Positions 1 to 6,333 of a DNA stretch of 13,021 bases are shown here, piece by piece (within the stretch, counting starts at the first letter, position 1; each line of letters opens with the position of its first letter). Under the pieces are notes generated by a model. It did not search any database, was not told where the DNA came from, and saw only the letters and a list, made by a program, of their open reading frames with translations. Source of the stretch: Pseudomonadota bacterium (GTDB lineage Bacteria > Pseudomonadota > Alphaproteobacteria > Rs-D84); NCBI GenBank assembly GCA_009781955.1, contig WQUT01000031.1, positions 1 through 13,021 on the forward strand, given 5' to 3'. The position numbers and the translations under genes were made by a program.

Positions 1-25
1 TTTATTTCATATACAATTGTAGCAT

Positions 26-45
26 GAACAAAATAAATTTTGTTC
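26..45 (+). promoter_or_regulatory. Perfect inverted repeat in the leader of the histone-like gene
   Basis: GAACAAAAT, two bases, then ATTTTGTTC: a perfect 9-bp dyad ending about 26 bases before the start codon and just upstream of the ribosome-binding site AAGGAAGGAG. TACAAT at 12-17 could be a -10 box, but its -35 would fall at or beyond the window edge. The dyad could be a repressor operator or a weak leader hairpin. The sequence alone does not decide. Confidence 0.45.
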
Positions 46-71
46 TACACAACAAAAGGAAGGAGAGTATT

Positions 72-545
72 ATGGCATTTTCATTCTTGGCGAAAAAGCC
101 CGCGGCGAAAAAACCAGCCGCCAAAAAGCCCGCCGCTAAAAAACCTGCGGCCAAAAAACCAACCGTGAAGAAAGTCGCGGCGAAGAAACCGGTCGCTAAA
201 AAAGCCCCGGCGAAAAAAGTCGTGAAAAAGAAAGTCGCGAAGCTGGCCGTCAAAAAGCCCGTCGCGAAGAAAGCGGTTGCCAAAAAGGCCCCGGCGAAGA
301 AAAAGAAAGTTGCGAAGCTGGCCGTCAAAAAGCCCGTCGCAAAGAAACCGGTCGCAAAGAAAGCCCCGGCGAAAAAGAAAGTCGTGAAGAAAGCCGCGGT
401 GAAAAAGCCGGTTGCAAAAAAACCGGCCGCAAAGAAAGCCCCGGCGAAAAAAGTAGCGAAAAAGAAAGTTGCGAAACTGGCCGTTAAAAAGCCCGCCGCA
501 AAAAAAGCAGTCGCCAAAAAGGCCCCTGCGAAGAAAAAGAAATAA
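72..545 (+). CDS. Histone H1-like lysine/alanine/proline-rich DNA-binding protein
   Basis: A 157-residue protein made almost wholly of K, A, P and V in AKKPA/VKKPVAKK units, resembling the C-terminal tail of eukaryotic histone H1 and bacterial H1-like proteins (for example Bordetella BpH1, Pseudomonas AlgP). Such proteins bind DNA without sequence preference and compact the nucleoid or tune transcription. After a short hydrophobic start (MAFSFL), simple PAAKK units fill the first ~30 residues. A longer unit containing KVAKLAVKKP then recurs three times, a sign of internal duplication. No globular domain is visible. I chose the ATG at 72 because AAGGAAGGAG sits about 9 bases upstream; an in-frame ATG at 24 lies inside the leader palindrome and has no such site. 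A terminator follows directly. Whether it belongs to the host or the prophage is unknown. Repeat-driven length variation between strains is expected. Confidence 0.85.
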   Translation: MAFSFLAKKPAAKKPAAKKPAAKKPAAKKPTVKKVAAKKPVAKKAPAKKVVKKKVAKLAVKKPVAKKAVAKKAPAKKKKVAKLAVKKPVAKKPVAKKAPAKKKVVKKAAVKKPVAKKPAAKKAPAKKVAKKKVAKLAVKKPAAKKAVAKKAPAKKKK

Positions 546-560
546 TCAGTTTCTTTTGAA

Positions 561-585
561 AATCCGCCGCAAGGCGGATTTTTTT
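561..585 (+). terminator. Rho-independent terminator of the histone-like gene
   Basis: AATCCGCC, loop GCAA, GGCGGATT, then a run of T. An 8-bp GC-rich stem plus U-tract, 15 bases after the stop codon, is a textbook intrinsic terminator. It separates the histone-like gene from the phage cassette. Confidence 0.92.
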
Positions 586-596
586 AATGAATAATA

Positions 597-709
597 TTGT
601 AGGGGCGCATTCCCCGGGCCCCGACGACAAGCGAAGCGCGTCGTTGGGTGGGCCTTGCGCCCCATTTCAATTTACGATTATTAAAGGGCGCAAGAATGCG
701 CCCCTACAA
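597..709. repeat. Composite palindromic element, GGGCCCC-type hairpin copy A
   Basis: The outer arms TTGTAGGGGCGCATTC (597-612) and its exact complement (694-709) form a perfect 16-bp inverted repeat. Inside lies a hairpin (616-654) with conserved edges GGGCCCC and GGGTGGGCC and a variable tip ending in GCGAAGC, whose GAA loop is known to be extremely stable as DNA. A further GGGGCGCA/TTGCGCCCC pairing and an AAGGGCGC repeat fill the rest. No gene is credible here: the open frame that runs through it is repeat sequence. It looks like a dispersed MITE/REP-like repeat; related hairpins occur at 4904-4937 and 12801-12838. Confidence 0.75.
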
Positions 710-790
710 AAAGTTTTGCGGATAATCTTGACCGACCCGCTTTCTTTATCCCGATGGCGCGAAAGCATAACCGTCGCGATAAACCTTGCC

Positions 791-826
791 AACCGGATGA
801 ATCAATATTCATCCGGTTTTATTTTT
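791..826 (+). terminator. Strong terminator-like hairpin just upstream of the capsid gene
   Basis: AACCGGATGAAT, loop CAAT, ATTCATCCGGTT, then TTATTTTT: a 12-bp perfect stem with a T-rich tail. It ends only 21 bases before the capsid start codon, with the capsid ribosome-binding site directly behind it. No gene end precedes it closely, so it is either a relic of a lost upstream gene or an insulating/attenuating hairpin for capsid transcription. Confidence 0.82.
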
Positions 827-847
827 CAAAAACAAGAGGTCAAATTA

Positions 848-1669
848 ATGTCTATCACAATAGATGCGGCTTTCGTAAAACAATTTGAAGCCGACGTCCA
901 TTTGTCTTACCAGCAAATGGGCACAAAATTGCGCGCGACCATACGCTCTAAGAGCGGGGTTGTCGGGGCAAGCACGACTTTCCAGAAAGTCGGGCGCGGC
1001 ACGGCCAGCACAAAGTCGCGCCATGGAATGGTGCCGGTTATGAACCTGAATCACGAGCCTGTGGAATGCCTGTTGCAGGATTATTACGCGGGCGACTGGG
1101 TGGACAGCTTGGACGAGCTGAAAACCAACATAGACGAACGCCGCGTGGTCGCATCCGCCGGCGCGTATGCGTTGGGCCGCAAGACGGACGAGCTGATCAT
1201 CGGCGCGATGTCGGCGGGAACCTTTGCCGTCGGCGACTATACCCAGGGGCTTTCCAAAGACTTGATTCTTTCCGCGGTAGAGCAGATGAACGCGAAAGAC
1301 GTGCCGGATGACGGCCGCCGTTTCTGCGTGGTCGGCGTGCACCAGTGGAACGAATTGCTGTCCATGGACGAATTCATATCCGCCGATTACGTCGGCGACG
1401 ATCTGCCGATGCTGAGCGGCGCGGAAATCCGCAAATGGCTGGGCGTCAATTGGGTCCTGCACAACGGACTGCCGACCGGCGGCACGGCCGGCAAGCGCGA
1501 TTGCTTTATCTATCACGCGTCCGCAATAGGACACGCGTGCGGCCAGGAAGTCAAGACCGACATCACTTGGCATGGCGAGCGCGCGGCGCACTTTATATCA
1601 AACAGCATGTCCCAAGGCGCGGTCCTGATAGACCACGATGGCATCGTGAAGATCAAGTGCAAAGAGTAG
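848..1669 (+). CDS. Phage major capsid protein (podovirus type)
   Basis: 273 residues, the usual size for the HK97-fold capsid proteins of T7-like alphaproteobacterial prophages. It would assemble the icosahedral head. Recognisable stretches are the N-terminal SITIDAAFVKQFEADVH, a glycine/threonine-rich E-loop-like region (GVVGASTTFQKVGRGTAST, about 37-55), VPVMNLNHEPVECLLQDYYAGDWVD (62-86), the helical RRVVASAGAYALGRKTDELI (98-117), and a C-terminal half containing GVHQWNELLSMDEF and WHGERAAHFISNSMSQGAVLID. I chose ATG 848 because GAGGT lies 7-11 bases upstream and the family N-terminus starts here; upstream in-frame codons are repeat sequence. It opens a same-strand virion cassette in T7 order, but no scaffold or portal gene precedes it in the window. 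It looks intact, so production of head protein is plausible. Family assignment is from remembered sequence style, not a search. Confidence 0.88.
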   Translation: MSITIDAAFVKQFEADVHLSYQQMGTKLRATIRSKSGVVGASTTFQKVGRGTASTKSRHGMVPVMNLNHEPVECLLQDYYAGDWVDSLDELKTNIDERRVVASAGAYALGRKTDELIIGAMSAGTFAVGDYTQGLSKDLILSAVEQMNAKDVPDDGRRFCVVGVHQWNELLSMDEFISADYVGDDLPMLSGAEIRKWLGVNWVLHNGLPTGGTAGKRDCFIYHASAIGHACGQEVKTDITWHGERAAHFISNSMSQGAVLIDHDGIVKIKCKE

Positions 1670-1674
1670 TTATT

Positions 1675-1788
1675 CCCCCTCGTTAGAGGGGGAAATTTGC
1701 TTGGCGAGCGCGCAAGCGCGAGTCTGGCAAATTAGGGGGATTATTTTTTGAAGAGCGAGCGATTGTTCTTTAACCGATAATCCCCCTA
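1675..1788. repeat. Nested palindromes after the capsid gene (CCCCCT / AATTTGC type)
   Basis: Starting six bases after the capsid stop codon: hairpin CCCCCTC-GTTA-GAGGGGG (1675-1692), then AATTTGC/GCAAATT (1694-1700, 1727-1733) enclosing CGCG-CAAG-CGCG. Finally TAGGGGGATTA (1733-1743) pairs perfectly with TAATCCCCCTA (1778-1788). The hairpin followed by TTATTTTTT at 1741-1749 could stop transcription. Nothing coding is visible. It resembles the dispersed intergenic repeats elsewhere in the window: conserved flanks, variable self-complementary centre. Confidence 0.7.
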
Positions 1789-1804
1789 TTTTTGTAAACT
1801 TGCA

Positions 1805-1826
1805 AAACGCCGCTTTCGCGGCGTTT
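1805..1826. repeat. Stable GC hairpin in capsid downstream spacer
   Basis: AAACGCCGC, loop TTTC, GCGGCGTTT: a perfect 9-bp stem. There is no T-tract after it, so it is not a classic terminator; it may stabilise the 3' end of capsid mRNA or pause transcription. Confidence 0.6.
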
Positions 1827-1876
1827 GCTCATTAACAAAAATCCCCTCTTTAACAAGGGGGAGAGGAGAAATCACC

Positions 1877-2107
1877 ATGGCATTTCAAAATAAAAATCTT
1901 TCAGTGATCGCGTATGCGAACGGATTTACCCTGTGGCATTACGCAGCGGCGGAAACCAAGGCCGCGATTACCGCCAACGGATATTTCAACGATGTCAAAA
2001 CATTGATGAATGCCGGCGATATAATCATGGTCAACGGCAGCGACGGCAGCGCGTTGCGCGGCGTCACCGCCACCGCGACGGATGTTACGGTCGGAACGCT
2101 AGCGTAA
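1877..2107 (+). CDS. Small capsid-associated protein (decoration/head-fibre-like)
   Basis: A 76-residue protein containing NLSVIAYANGFTLWHY near its start, then GYFNDVKTLMNAGDIIMVN, and a threonine/alanine-rich beta-like C-terminus. Small proteins with the ANGFTLWHY...GYF...GD pattern commonly follow the capsid gene in alphaproteobacterial prophages; their role is not established, and capsid decoration or a head-fibre function is my inference from position. The start is supported by AGGAG at 1864-1868. That site lies in a stretch (GGGGGAGAGG) that can pair weakly with CCCCTCT just upstream, so translation could be damped by leader structure. The stop codon TAA is the second to fourth base of the first heptamer of the repeat array that follows, suggesting the array has grown up to, or reshaped, the 3' end. 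Confidence 0.68.
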   Translation: MAFQNKNLSVIAYANGFTLWHYAAAETKAAITANGYFNDVKTLMNAGDIIMVNGSDGSALRGVTATATDVTVGTLA

Positions 2108-2163
2108 GACGTAAGGCGTGAGGCGTGAGGCGATACGATTTCGCCTTGCGCTTCACGGCTTGC
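2104..2163. repeat. Heptamer fold-back array 1 (GTGAGGC type)
   Basis: Left arm: GTAAGAC, GTAAGGC, GTGAGGC, GTGAGGC in perfect 7-base register (2104-2131). Right arm (2142-2163): CGCCTTGC, GCTTCAC, GGCTTGC, the same kind of unit on the opposite strand. The arms can pair imperfectly around a ~10-base centre. The preceding gene's stop codon is inside the first unit. It could act as a terminator, though there is no clear T-tract. Confidence 0.8.
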
Positions 2164-2183
2164 TATAAATAAAAGGTTTCCAC

Positions 2184-2711
2184 ATGCTTACAAAAATTGA
2201 TTTGTGCTCTATGGCGCTGCTGAAGCTGGGCGAAAAGCCGATACAGTCTTTCAACGACGACACCGCGGCGGCGCAATTGTCGCGCACGCTGTCCGATACC
2301 GTGACCGATTCGCTGCTATGCATGCACCCGTGGCGATTCGCGTCCCGCAAATTTGAATTGGCGAAAACGACCGAAAACGATTTCCTGATTCCGGGCGAAG
2401 TGCTGCGCGTGCTGGCCTGCTCTGTCCCCGTTTATGAAATAGTCGGGAACAAAATCATCGCGGCCGCCGATAAAATATCGGTCACCGCCATATCGCGAAT
2501 CGGGCCGGAAAATTATCCGGCGTTCTTTGCTTCGCTGGCCGCGACAAAGCTCGCGATAGAATTCTGCATTCCGCTGACCGACAACCAGAACACTTTGCAA
2601 ATTCTGGCCGCGCTGTTTGAGTCGGAATTGCGCGCGGCAAAATTCATAGATTCCGCGTCGGCGACCGCGCCGATTATCCCGGACTTTTCATTAATCTCTA
2701 CACGATTCTAG
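2184..2711 (+). CDS. Tail tubular protein A-like (T7 gp11 family) head-tail/tail tube protein
   Basis: 175 residues against 196 for T7 gp11. The N-terminus LTKIDLCSMALLKLGEKPIQSFNDD and the helix-plus-motif LLCMHPWRFASRKFEL (44-59) are hallmarks of this family, which forms a dodecameric ring joining portal to nozzle in T7-like virions. The middle has the usual IPGEVLRVL (69-77), and the C-terminal half is helical (AFFASLAATKLAIEFCIPLTD). AAAAGG about 8 bases upstream supports the ATG at 2184. The gene sits between the capsid accessory gene and the gp12-like gene, exactly the T7 order, and stops 15 bases before the next start, so the two are surely cotranscribed. It looks complete. Confidence 0.87.
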   Translation: MLTKIDLCSMALLKLGEKPIQSFNDDTAAAQLSRTLSDTVTDSLLCMHPWRFASRKFELAKTTENDFLIPGEVLRVLACSVPVYEIVGNKIIAAADKISVTAISRIGPENYPAFFASLAATKLAIEFCIPLTDNQNTLQILAALFESELRAAKFIDSASATAPIIPDFSLISTRF

Positions 2712-2726
2712 CCCAAGGAGCGGAAC

Positions 2727-4460
2727 ATGGGAAAATTTCTTGCAACTCAAAATTCTTTCGCACTGGGCGAAATATCGCCCGAGTTTTTCGCACGCGGGGA
2801 CAAGTTCTCGGCCGCCGGCCTGTCGCGCTTGGAAAACATGGACGTTCTGGCCAGCGGCGCGATCACGCGACGGCGCGGTTTGCTGCGAATCACCGATATT
2901 CCGTCCGACGCGATTCTGATACCGTTCACTTACCGCGATGACGAGGCTTATCTGCTGGCGATGTCCGACGGGCACATCAGGATATTCAAGGACGACGCGT
3001 TCGTTCAAGACCTGATGTCGCCGTTCACAGCCGCGGACATAAAGTCCGTTCAATACGCGCAAAGATTTGACACGATGATTTTTACCCATCCGAATCACAT
3101 ACCGGCCGTATTGCAAAAAAATTCCAACAGCTTTGAGTTGCGCGATTTCGCGTTCAGCGCGAACGACGATATGAGCGTCAATATTCCGTTCATGCGGTTT
3201 GACGATTCGCGCGGCGTAAAGCTGACCGTCACGCCGTCCGCGAAAGGCAACAGCTTTGCAACCGTGACGGCGGGCGCGCCGATATGGAACGCGTCCAATG
3301 TAGGCGGGCGGCTGCTGTTCCTGGGCAAGCAATGGGTTGTGTCCGACTATGTCAGCCCGACTGTCGCAATCGCATACACCAACGGCGGATACACCACGCC
3401 GTCCGCGCCCCTTTCCGATTGGCGCGAAGCGGCGTTCAGCGCGCGGCGCGGATATCCGCGCAGCATTACTTTCCACCAAGACCGTTTGGTGTTCGGGGGA
3501 TCGCGCGACTGGCCGTGCGGAGTGTGGCTGTCCAAGACCGGCGACCACATGAACTTTGACGTCGGCACGGGACTGGATGACGAGGCGATTTTCATAACCC
3601 TGCTGTCCGACCGGCAGCAGCAGATCGCGACAGTGGTCAGCAGCAACAACCTGCAAATACTGACGACCGTCGGCGAATGGGCGATCACCGCAAAGCCGCT
3701 GACCCCGTCGGTTGTGGACATCAGGCAGCATACGTCGGTCGGATCGCTGGCCAACGCTTACCTGCCGCCGCAGCAGGTAGAGGGCCAGACGGTTTTCGTG
3801 GCAAAGAACGGACGCGAAATCAGAGAGCTGGTTCTGGACTCTCTCGCCGAGAATTACAGCGCGGTTGATTTGTGCGCGCTGTCGTCCCATCTGATGAAAA
3901 ATCCGCAGAGCATCGCATACTGCGATTCCAGAAACCAGATTCTGGTGGCGCAGGCGGACGGATCGTGCGCGGTCCTGACCAAGAATTCCGCATTGGGCAT
4001 TTCCGCATGGGGCGCGTATAAAACCCAGGGGCGCTTTAACTCCGTCGCGGTCGTAAAGGACGAGATATACGTTACTGTCCGGCGCGACAACGGCACGTTC
4101 ATAGAAAAATTTTCCGACGACGCCGCGACCGATTCGGATGGCTTCGGATTTGCGCACAGCGCCGAATCAATGCCGGCAATGTATAGCGGGCACAATCCAA
4201 AAAAACTGCGCTTGCTGAAATTATCCGCGCGCGTTCTGGATACCAAATCTCTGTTTTTCCGCATCGGCGACAAAACTTTCCGCGCGCCGCTGCCCAATGA
4301 AATTTATGCGAATCAAACCCCCGGATTTTCCGGGGATACGGAAATTTCGCTGCTGGGCACCACGACGGATACCATAGATCCGCTGTGGCGAATAACAGGC
4401 AGCGAACCCCTGCCCTGCACCGTGCTCTCGGTAACGGCAGAGGGAAGATATTCAATATAG
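2727..4460 (+). CDS. Tail tubular protein B-like (T7 gp12 family) nozzle protein
   Basis: 577 residues, shorter than T7 gp12 (794) but in the range I associate with alphaproteobacterial prophage versions. The N-terminus ATQNSFALGEISPEFFARGD and the following SRLENMDVLASGAITRRRG are typical of these nozzle/stabilisation proteins. Further recognisable pieces are HQDRLVFGGSRDWPCGVWLSK (about 250-270), the DDEAIFITLLSDRQQQIATVVSSNNLQILT region (about 285-315), and a C-terminal domain ending PLPCTVLSVTAEGRYSI. The predicted role is the lower tail tube through which DNA leaves; beta-propeller-like repeats are expected for the family. The ribosome-binding site AAGGAG is 7-12 bases before the ATG. 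No frameshift is seen. The stop codon directly abuts a perfect 19-bp inverted repeat. A long open frame on the opposite strand over this gene is a codon-bias shadow. Confidence 0.87.
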   Translation: MGKFLATQNSFALGEISPEFFARGDKFSAAGLSRLENMDVLASGAITRRRGLLRITDIPSDAILIPFTYRDDEAYLLAMSDGHIRIFKDDAFVQDLMSPFTAADIKSVQYAQRFDTMIFTHPNHIPAVLQKNSNSFELRDFAFSANDDMSVNIPFMRFDDSRGVKLTVTPSAKGNSFATVTAGAPIWNASNVGGRLLFLGKQWVVSDYVSPTVAIAYTNGGYTTPSAPLSDWREAAFSARRGYPRSITFHQDRLVFGGSRDWPCGVWLSKTGDHMNFDVGTGLDDEAIFITLLSDRQQQIATVVSSNNLQILTTVGEWAITAKPLTPSVVDIRQHTSVGSLANAYLPPQQVEGQTVFVAKNGREIRELVLDSLAENYSAVDLCALSSHLMKNPQSIAYCDSRNQILVAQADGSCAVLTKNSALGISAWGAYKTQGRFNSVAVVKDEIYVTVRRDNGTFIEKFSDDAATDSDGFGFAHSAESMPAMYSGHNPKKLRLLKLSARVLDTKSLFFRIGDKTFRAPLPNEIYANQTPGFSGDTEISLLGTTTDTIDPLWRITGSEPLPCTVLSVTAEGRYSI

Positions 4461-4462
4461 GG

Positions 4463-4502
4463 ACTGGGCACTGGGCACTAGTAACTAGTGCCCAGTGCCC
4501 AG
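4463..4502. repeat. Heptamer fold-back array 2: perfect 19-bp inverted repeat
   Basis: Units ACTGGGC, ACTGGGC, ACTAGTA, then the mirror strand. The arms CTGGGCACTGGGCACTAGT (4464-4482) and 4484-4502 are exact complements with a single central base. It begins three bases after the gp12-like stop codon. It could be a bidirectional terminator or mRNA 3'-end hairpin; TTTT at 4507-4510 is a weak T-run. A perfect 19-bp stem with almost no loop can also extrude as a cruciform. Confidence 0.88.
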
Positions 4503-4531
4503 CGCCTTTTCACGACTGAAAGGAGTAAAAA

Positions 4532-4882
4532 ATGGGACAACTTGTATCGGACGTAACCAGCGTCCTGAATTATAAAAAAGACAAAAAGGACGTTGCGAAT
4601 CAGCGCCAGCAGATTCTGACCCAAATCGCGAGCGACCAGGCGGCCAAGGCCAATCTGGTCAAAAAGGCATTGGCCAAACAACGCGCGGCATACGGCGCCG
4701 GCGGAATGGCGGGAACCGGAATGACCGAAGAGGCCGTGCTGAACCGCCTGCGTTCCGAAACCGAGGAACCCGTCAACCAAAGCATCGCCGCGAGTATGGA
4801 AAAGCTTTCAAAAATCAAAAAGCCGCAAAGCGGCAATCTGCTGAAATCATTGATAACGCAGTTTGGAAGCCTGCTGGCATAA
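4532..4882 (+). CDS. Small coiled-coil phage protein of unknown role (after tail tube B)
   Basis: 116 residues with a strong AAAGGAG site 7-13 bases before the ATG. Residues ~14-60 are charged and helical (YKKDKKDVANQRQQILTQIASDQ... LVKKALAKQRAAYG), followed by a glycine-rich hinge (GAGGMAGTGM) and a second amphipathic helix (TEEAVLNRLRSETEEP). The C-terminus is basic, then hydrophobic (LLKSLITQFGSLLA). No signal peptide or catalytic motif is seen. Proteins of this look sit at the same place, between the gp12-like and fibre genes, in related prophages. In T7 the internal virion proteins gp13-16 occupy this slot, so an internal or tail-associated role is possible, but it is far smaller than gp15/gp16. 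Function unassigned. Confidence 0.7.
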   Translation: MGQLVSDVTSVLNYKKDKKDVANQRQQILTQIASDQAAKANLVKKALAKQRAAYGAGGMAGTGMTEEAVLNRLRSETEEPVNQSIAASMEKLSKIKKPQSGNLLKSLITQFGSLLA

Positions 4883-4891
4883 ATTTGTAAT

Positions 4892-4947
4892 GGCGGATAA
4901 TAACCACCCAACAAAATCGCAGATTTTGTCGGGGCCCGGCATCCGCC
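4892..4947. repeat. Palindromic element, GGGCCCC-type hairpin copy B
   Basis: The outer arms GGCGGAT (4892-4898) and ATCCGCC (4941-4947) enclose a hairpin on the minus strand. Read on that strand it has GGGCCCC at one edge, stem CCGACAAAATC, loop TGC, stem GATTTTGTTGG, and GGGTGG at the other edge. It is related to the elements at 616-654 and 12801-12838, with the same edges but an unrelated tip. It fills most of the spacer before the fibre gene, leaving only a poor ribosome-binding site (TACGG) for that gene. Confidence 0.75.
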
Positions 4948-4968
4948 CCTATAACATACGGATTTACC

Positions 4969-5517
4969 ATGTATAAAATATCTTACACCGGCGATTCGGC
5001 CGTCTCCGAATTCGCATTTAACTTTCCTTTCTTTCAGCCCGCCGACGTGCATGTCGCGATTAACAGCGAGGTAATGGATGGCGCGTCATACAACCTGTCC
5101 GCAAACGAAGATCTGACCGGCGGAACAATAACGTTCGCGACGCCGCCCGCAATTGGGGCGGCCATAGACATATTCCGCAAGATATGCCTGGAAAGATTCA
5201 TAGATTACCAGCCGACGGCGAAAATAGATCCGGAAAGGCTGAACGATGATTTTAATTTCTTGCTGGAAGCTTTCCGCGATCTGGACGCGGTTAATATAGA
5301 TTTGGCCGCGTGGCAGAACATACACGACAATGTCCTGAACTTGGTGCGATATACGAAAGATATGATAGAAGACAAACTGGGCGGCGGCGCGGCGCTGGGG
5401 CTGTATAACAATTTGCTGGCCGTGCTTTCCGACGCCCTGCCCGCGCTGATCAACGATTATGGCAGTATCGCGGATCCAGTGCCGGATGGGAACAAAGACG
5501 ATTACGGAGAGATGTAG
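4969..5517 (+). CDS. Tail-fibre adaptor protein (T7 gp17 N-terminal domain type)
   Basis: 182 residues. The N-terminal ~130 match the T7-like tail-fibre attachment domain in pattern: YTGDSAVSEFAFNFPFF (5-21), ADVHVAINS, GGTITFATPPAIGAAIDIFRK (45-65), IDYQPTAKIDPERLNDDFNFLLEAFRDLD (72-100). This domain docks fibres onto the nozzle. The rest is a helical stretch (NLVRYTKDMIEDKLGGG) and a short tail ending in DDYGEM. There is no receptor-binding shaft or tip, so it is either an adaptor to which another protein attaches or a fibre that has lost its tip; similar short versions occur in related prophages, as far as I recall, so truncation is not certain. The start lacks a good ribosome-binding site. 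The stop codon TAG lies inside the first heptamer (GTAGTCG) of the array that follows. Confidence 0.8.
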   Translation: MYKISYTGDSAVSEFAFNFPFFQPADVHVAINSEVMDGASYNLSANEDLTGGTITFATPPAIGAAIDIFRKICLERFIDYQPTAKIDPERLNDDFNFLLEAFRDLDAVNIDLAAWQNIHDNVLNLVRYTKDMIEDKLGGGAALGLYNNLLAVLSDALPALINDYGSIADPVPDGNKDDYGEM

Positions 5518-5737
5518 TCGGTGGTCGTTAGTCGTTAGTCGGTGGTCGTTAGTCGTTGGTAGTTGGTCGTTAAGATAACTCATTTATACTGACTACCGAC
5601 TAACGACTACCGACTAACGACCACCGACTAACGACCACCGACTAACGACTAACGACTACCGACTAACGACTAACGACTACCGACTAACGACCACCGACTA
5701 ACGACCACCGACCAATGACCACCGACCAATGACCATC
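5514..5737. repeat. Heptamer fold-back array 3 (GACTAAC / GACCACC type), 8 + 21 units
   Basis: The left arm (5514-5569) has eight 7-base units such as TTAGTCG and GTGGTCG. The right arm (5591-5737) has 21 consecutive units in unbroken 7-base register: mostly GACTAAC, GACTACC and GACCACC, ending with GACCAAT, GACCACC, GACCAAT, GACCATC. The two arms are opposite-strand versions of the same unit around an AT-rich centre (5570-5590). The left end provides the fibre gene's stop codon; the right end runs directly into ATG 5738 of the terminase, and GACCAAT followed by G creates a second in-frame ATG at 5729. There are no spacers, so it is not a CRISPR. Confidence 0.93.
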
Positions 5738-6331
5738 ATGTATTCTTCCGCGTTGGAATTTTTGAACGAATGGAATGAAATCATCGGCTTGAACACGCCG
5801 AGTCATCATAAAAAAATCTTGCGGTTTTTGGTGGATATTCTGGAAATCCCGCCAAGGCGCGGACTGCTGCTGGCTTTCCGGCATTCTGGAAAATCGTCCG
5901 TGGTCGGAATATTCGCCGCGTGGGTTCTGACCATGCGCCCGCGGACAAGGATTCTGATTCTGTCCGCGGAAACGAATCTGTCTTCGCGCATGGTGTCCCA
6001 CATAAAGCATATTTTAGAGAATCATCCTAAATGCCGGGAAATGTTGCCGACCGTTAAAAAAGAATGGGCATCTCACCGAATCACCATCGCGCGGCCGATC
6101 GGCATCCGAGAGCCCAGCGTTATATGCCAAGGCATCGCCGGCAATATAACCGGACTGCGGTCCGATCTGGTCATCTGCGATGATGTGGAGGTTCCGAATA
6201 CCAGCAATACCGCGCAAAAGCGCGCGAATCTGCGCGAACGATTGCGCGAATTGGATTTTATCCTCTCGCCCGATGGCGCGATGATTTACATCGGCACGCC
6301 GCACGCGGTTGACACGATTTATAAAAGTTAA
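5729..6331 (+). CDS. Large terminase (T7 gp19 type), truncated to the ATPase domain
   Basis: 200 residues (197 if translation starts at ATG 5738). The packaging ATPase is clear: Walker A FRHSGKS (50-56), Walker B DLVICDDVE (146-154), and the coupling/motif III segment YIGTPH (187-192), with LLLAFRHSGKSSVVGIFAAWVL and LILSAETNLSSRMV typical of the family. It then stops after DTIYKS, where full-length relatives (586 aa in T7) go on to the RNase H-fold nuclease; that whole half is missing. The stop is followed within two bases by a palindromic repeat and then by a convergent gene, so no continuation in another frame exists here. Without the nuclease it could not cut concatemers. It is a pseudogene, a deletion remnant, or conceivably a retained ATPase. 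There is no ribosome-binding site: the upstream DNA is the heptamer array, which supplies ATG 5729. Both starts are plausible; I give the longer. Confidence 0.82.
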   Translation: MTIMYSSALEFLNEWNEIIGLNTPSHHKKILRFLVDILEIPPRRGLLLAFRHSGKSSVVGIFAAWVLTMRPRTRILILSAETNLSSRMVSHIKHILENHPKCREMLPTVKKEWASHRITIARPIGIREPSVICQGIAGNITGLRSDLVICDDVEVPNTSNTAQKRANLRERLRELDFILSPDGAMIYIGTPHAVDTIYKS

Positions 6332-6333
6332 AA

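Noticed and set aside
597..709. Prophage attachment site at the left repeat
   Set aside because: No matching direct repeat was found at the right end of the cassette and no integrase or tRNA is visible.
587..847. Possible longer N-terminus of the capsid protein starting at 587
   Set aside because: These 87 codons run through the palindromic repeat and a terminator hairpin; ATG 848 has a proper ribosome-binding site and the family N-terminus.
2691..4157. A 488-codon open frame on the minus strand opposite the tail tubular B-like gene
   Set aside because: The protein is arginine-rich and low in recognisable motifs, lies wholly over a well-supported gene, and is explained by GC-rich wobble positions.
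5514..5737. CRISPR array
   Set aside because: Units are 7 bases, contiguous, with no unique spacers; the same applies to the 13-base units at 10098-10349. No cas genes are present.
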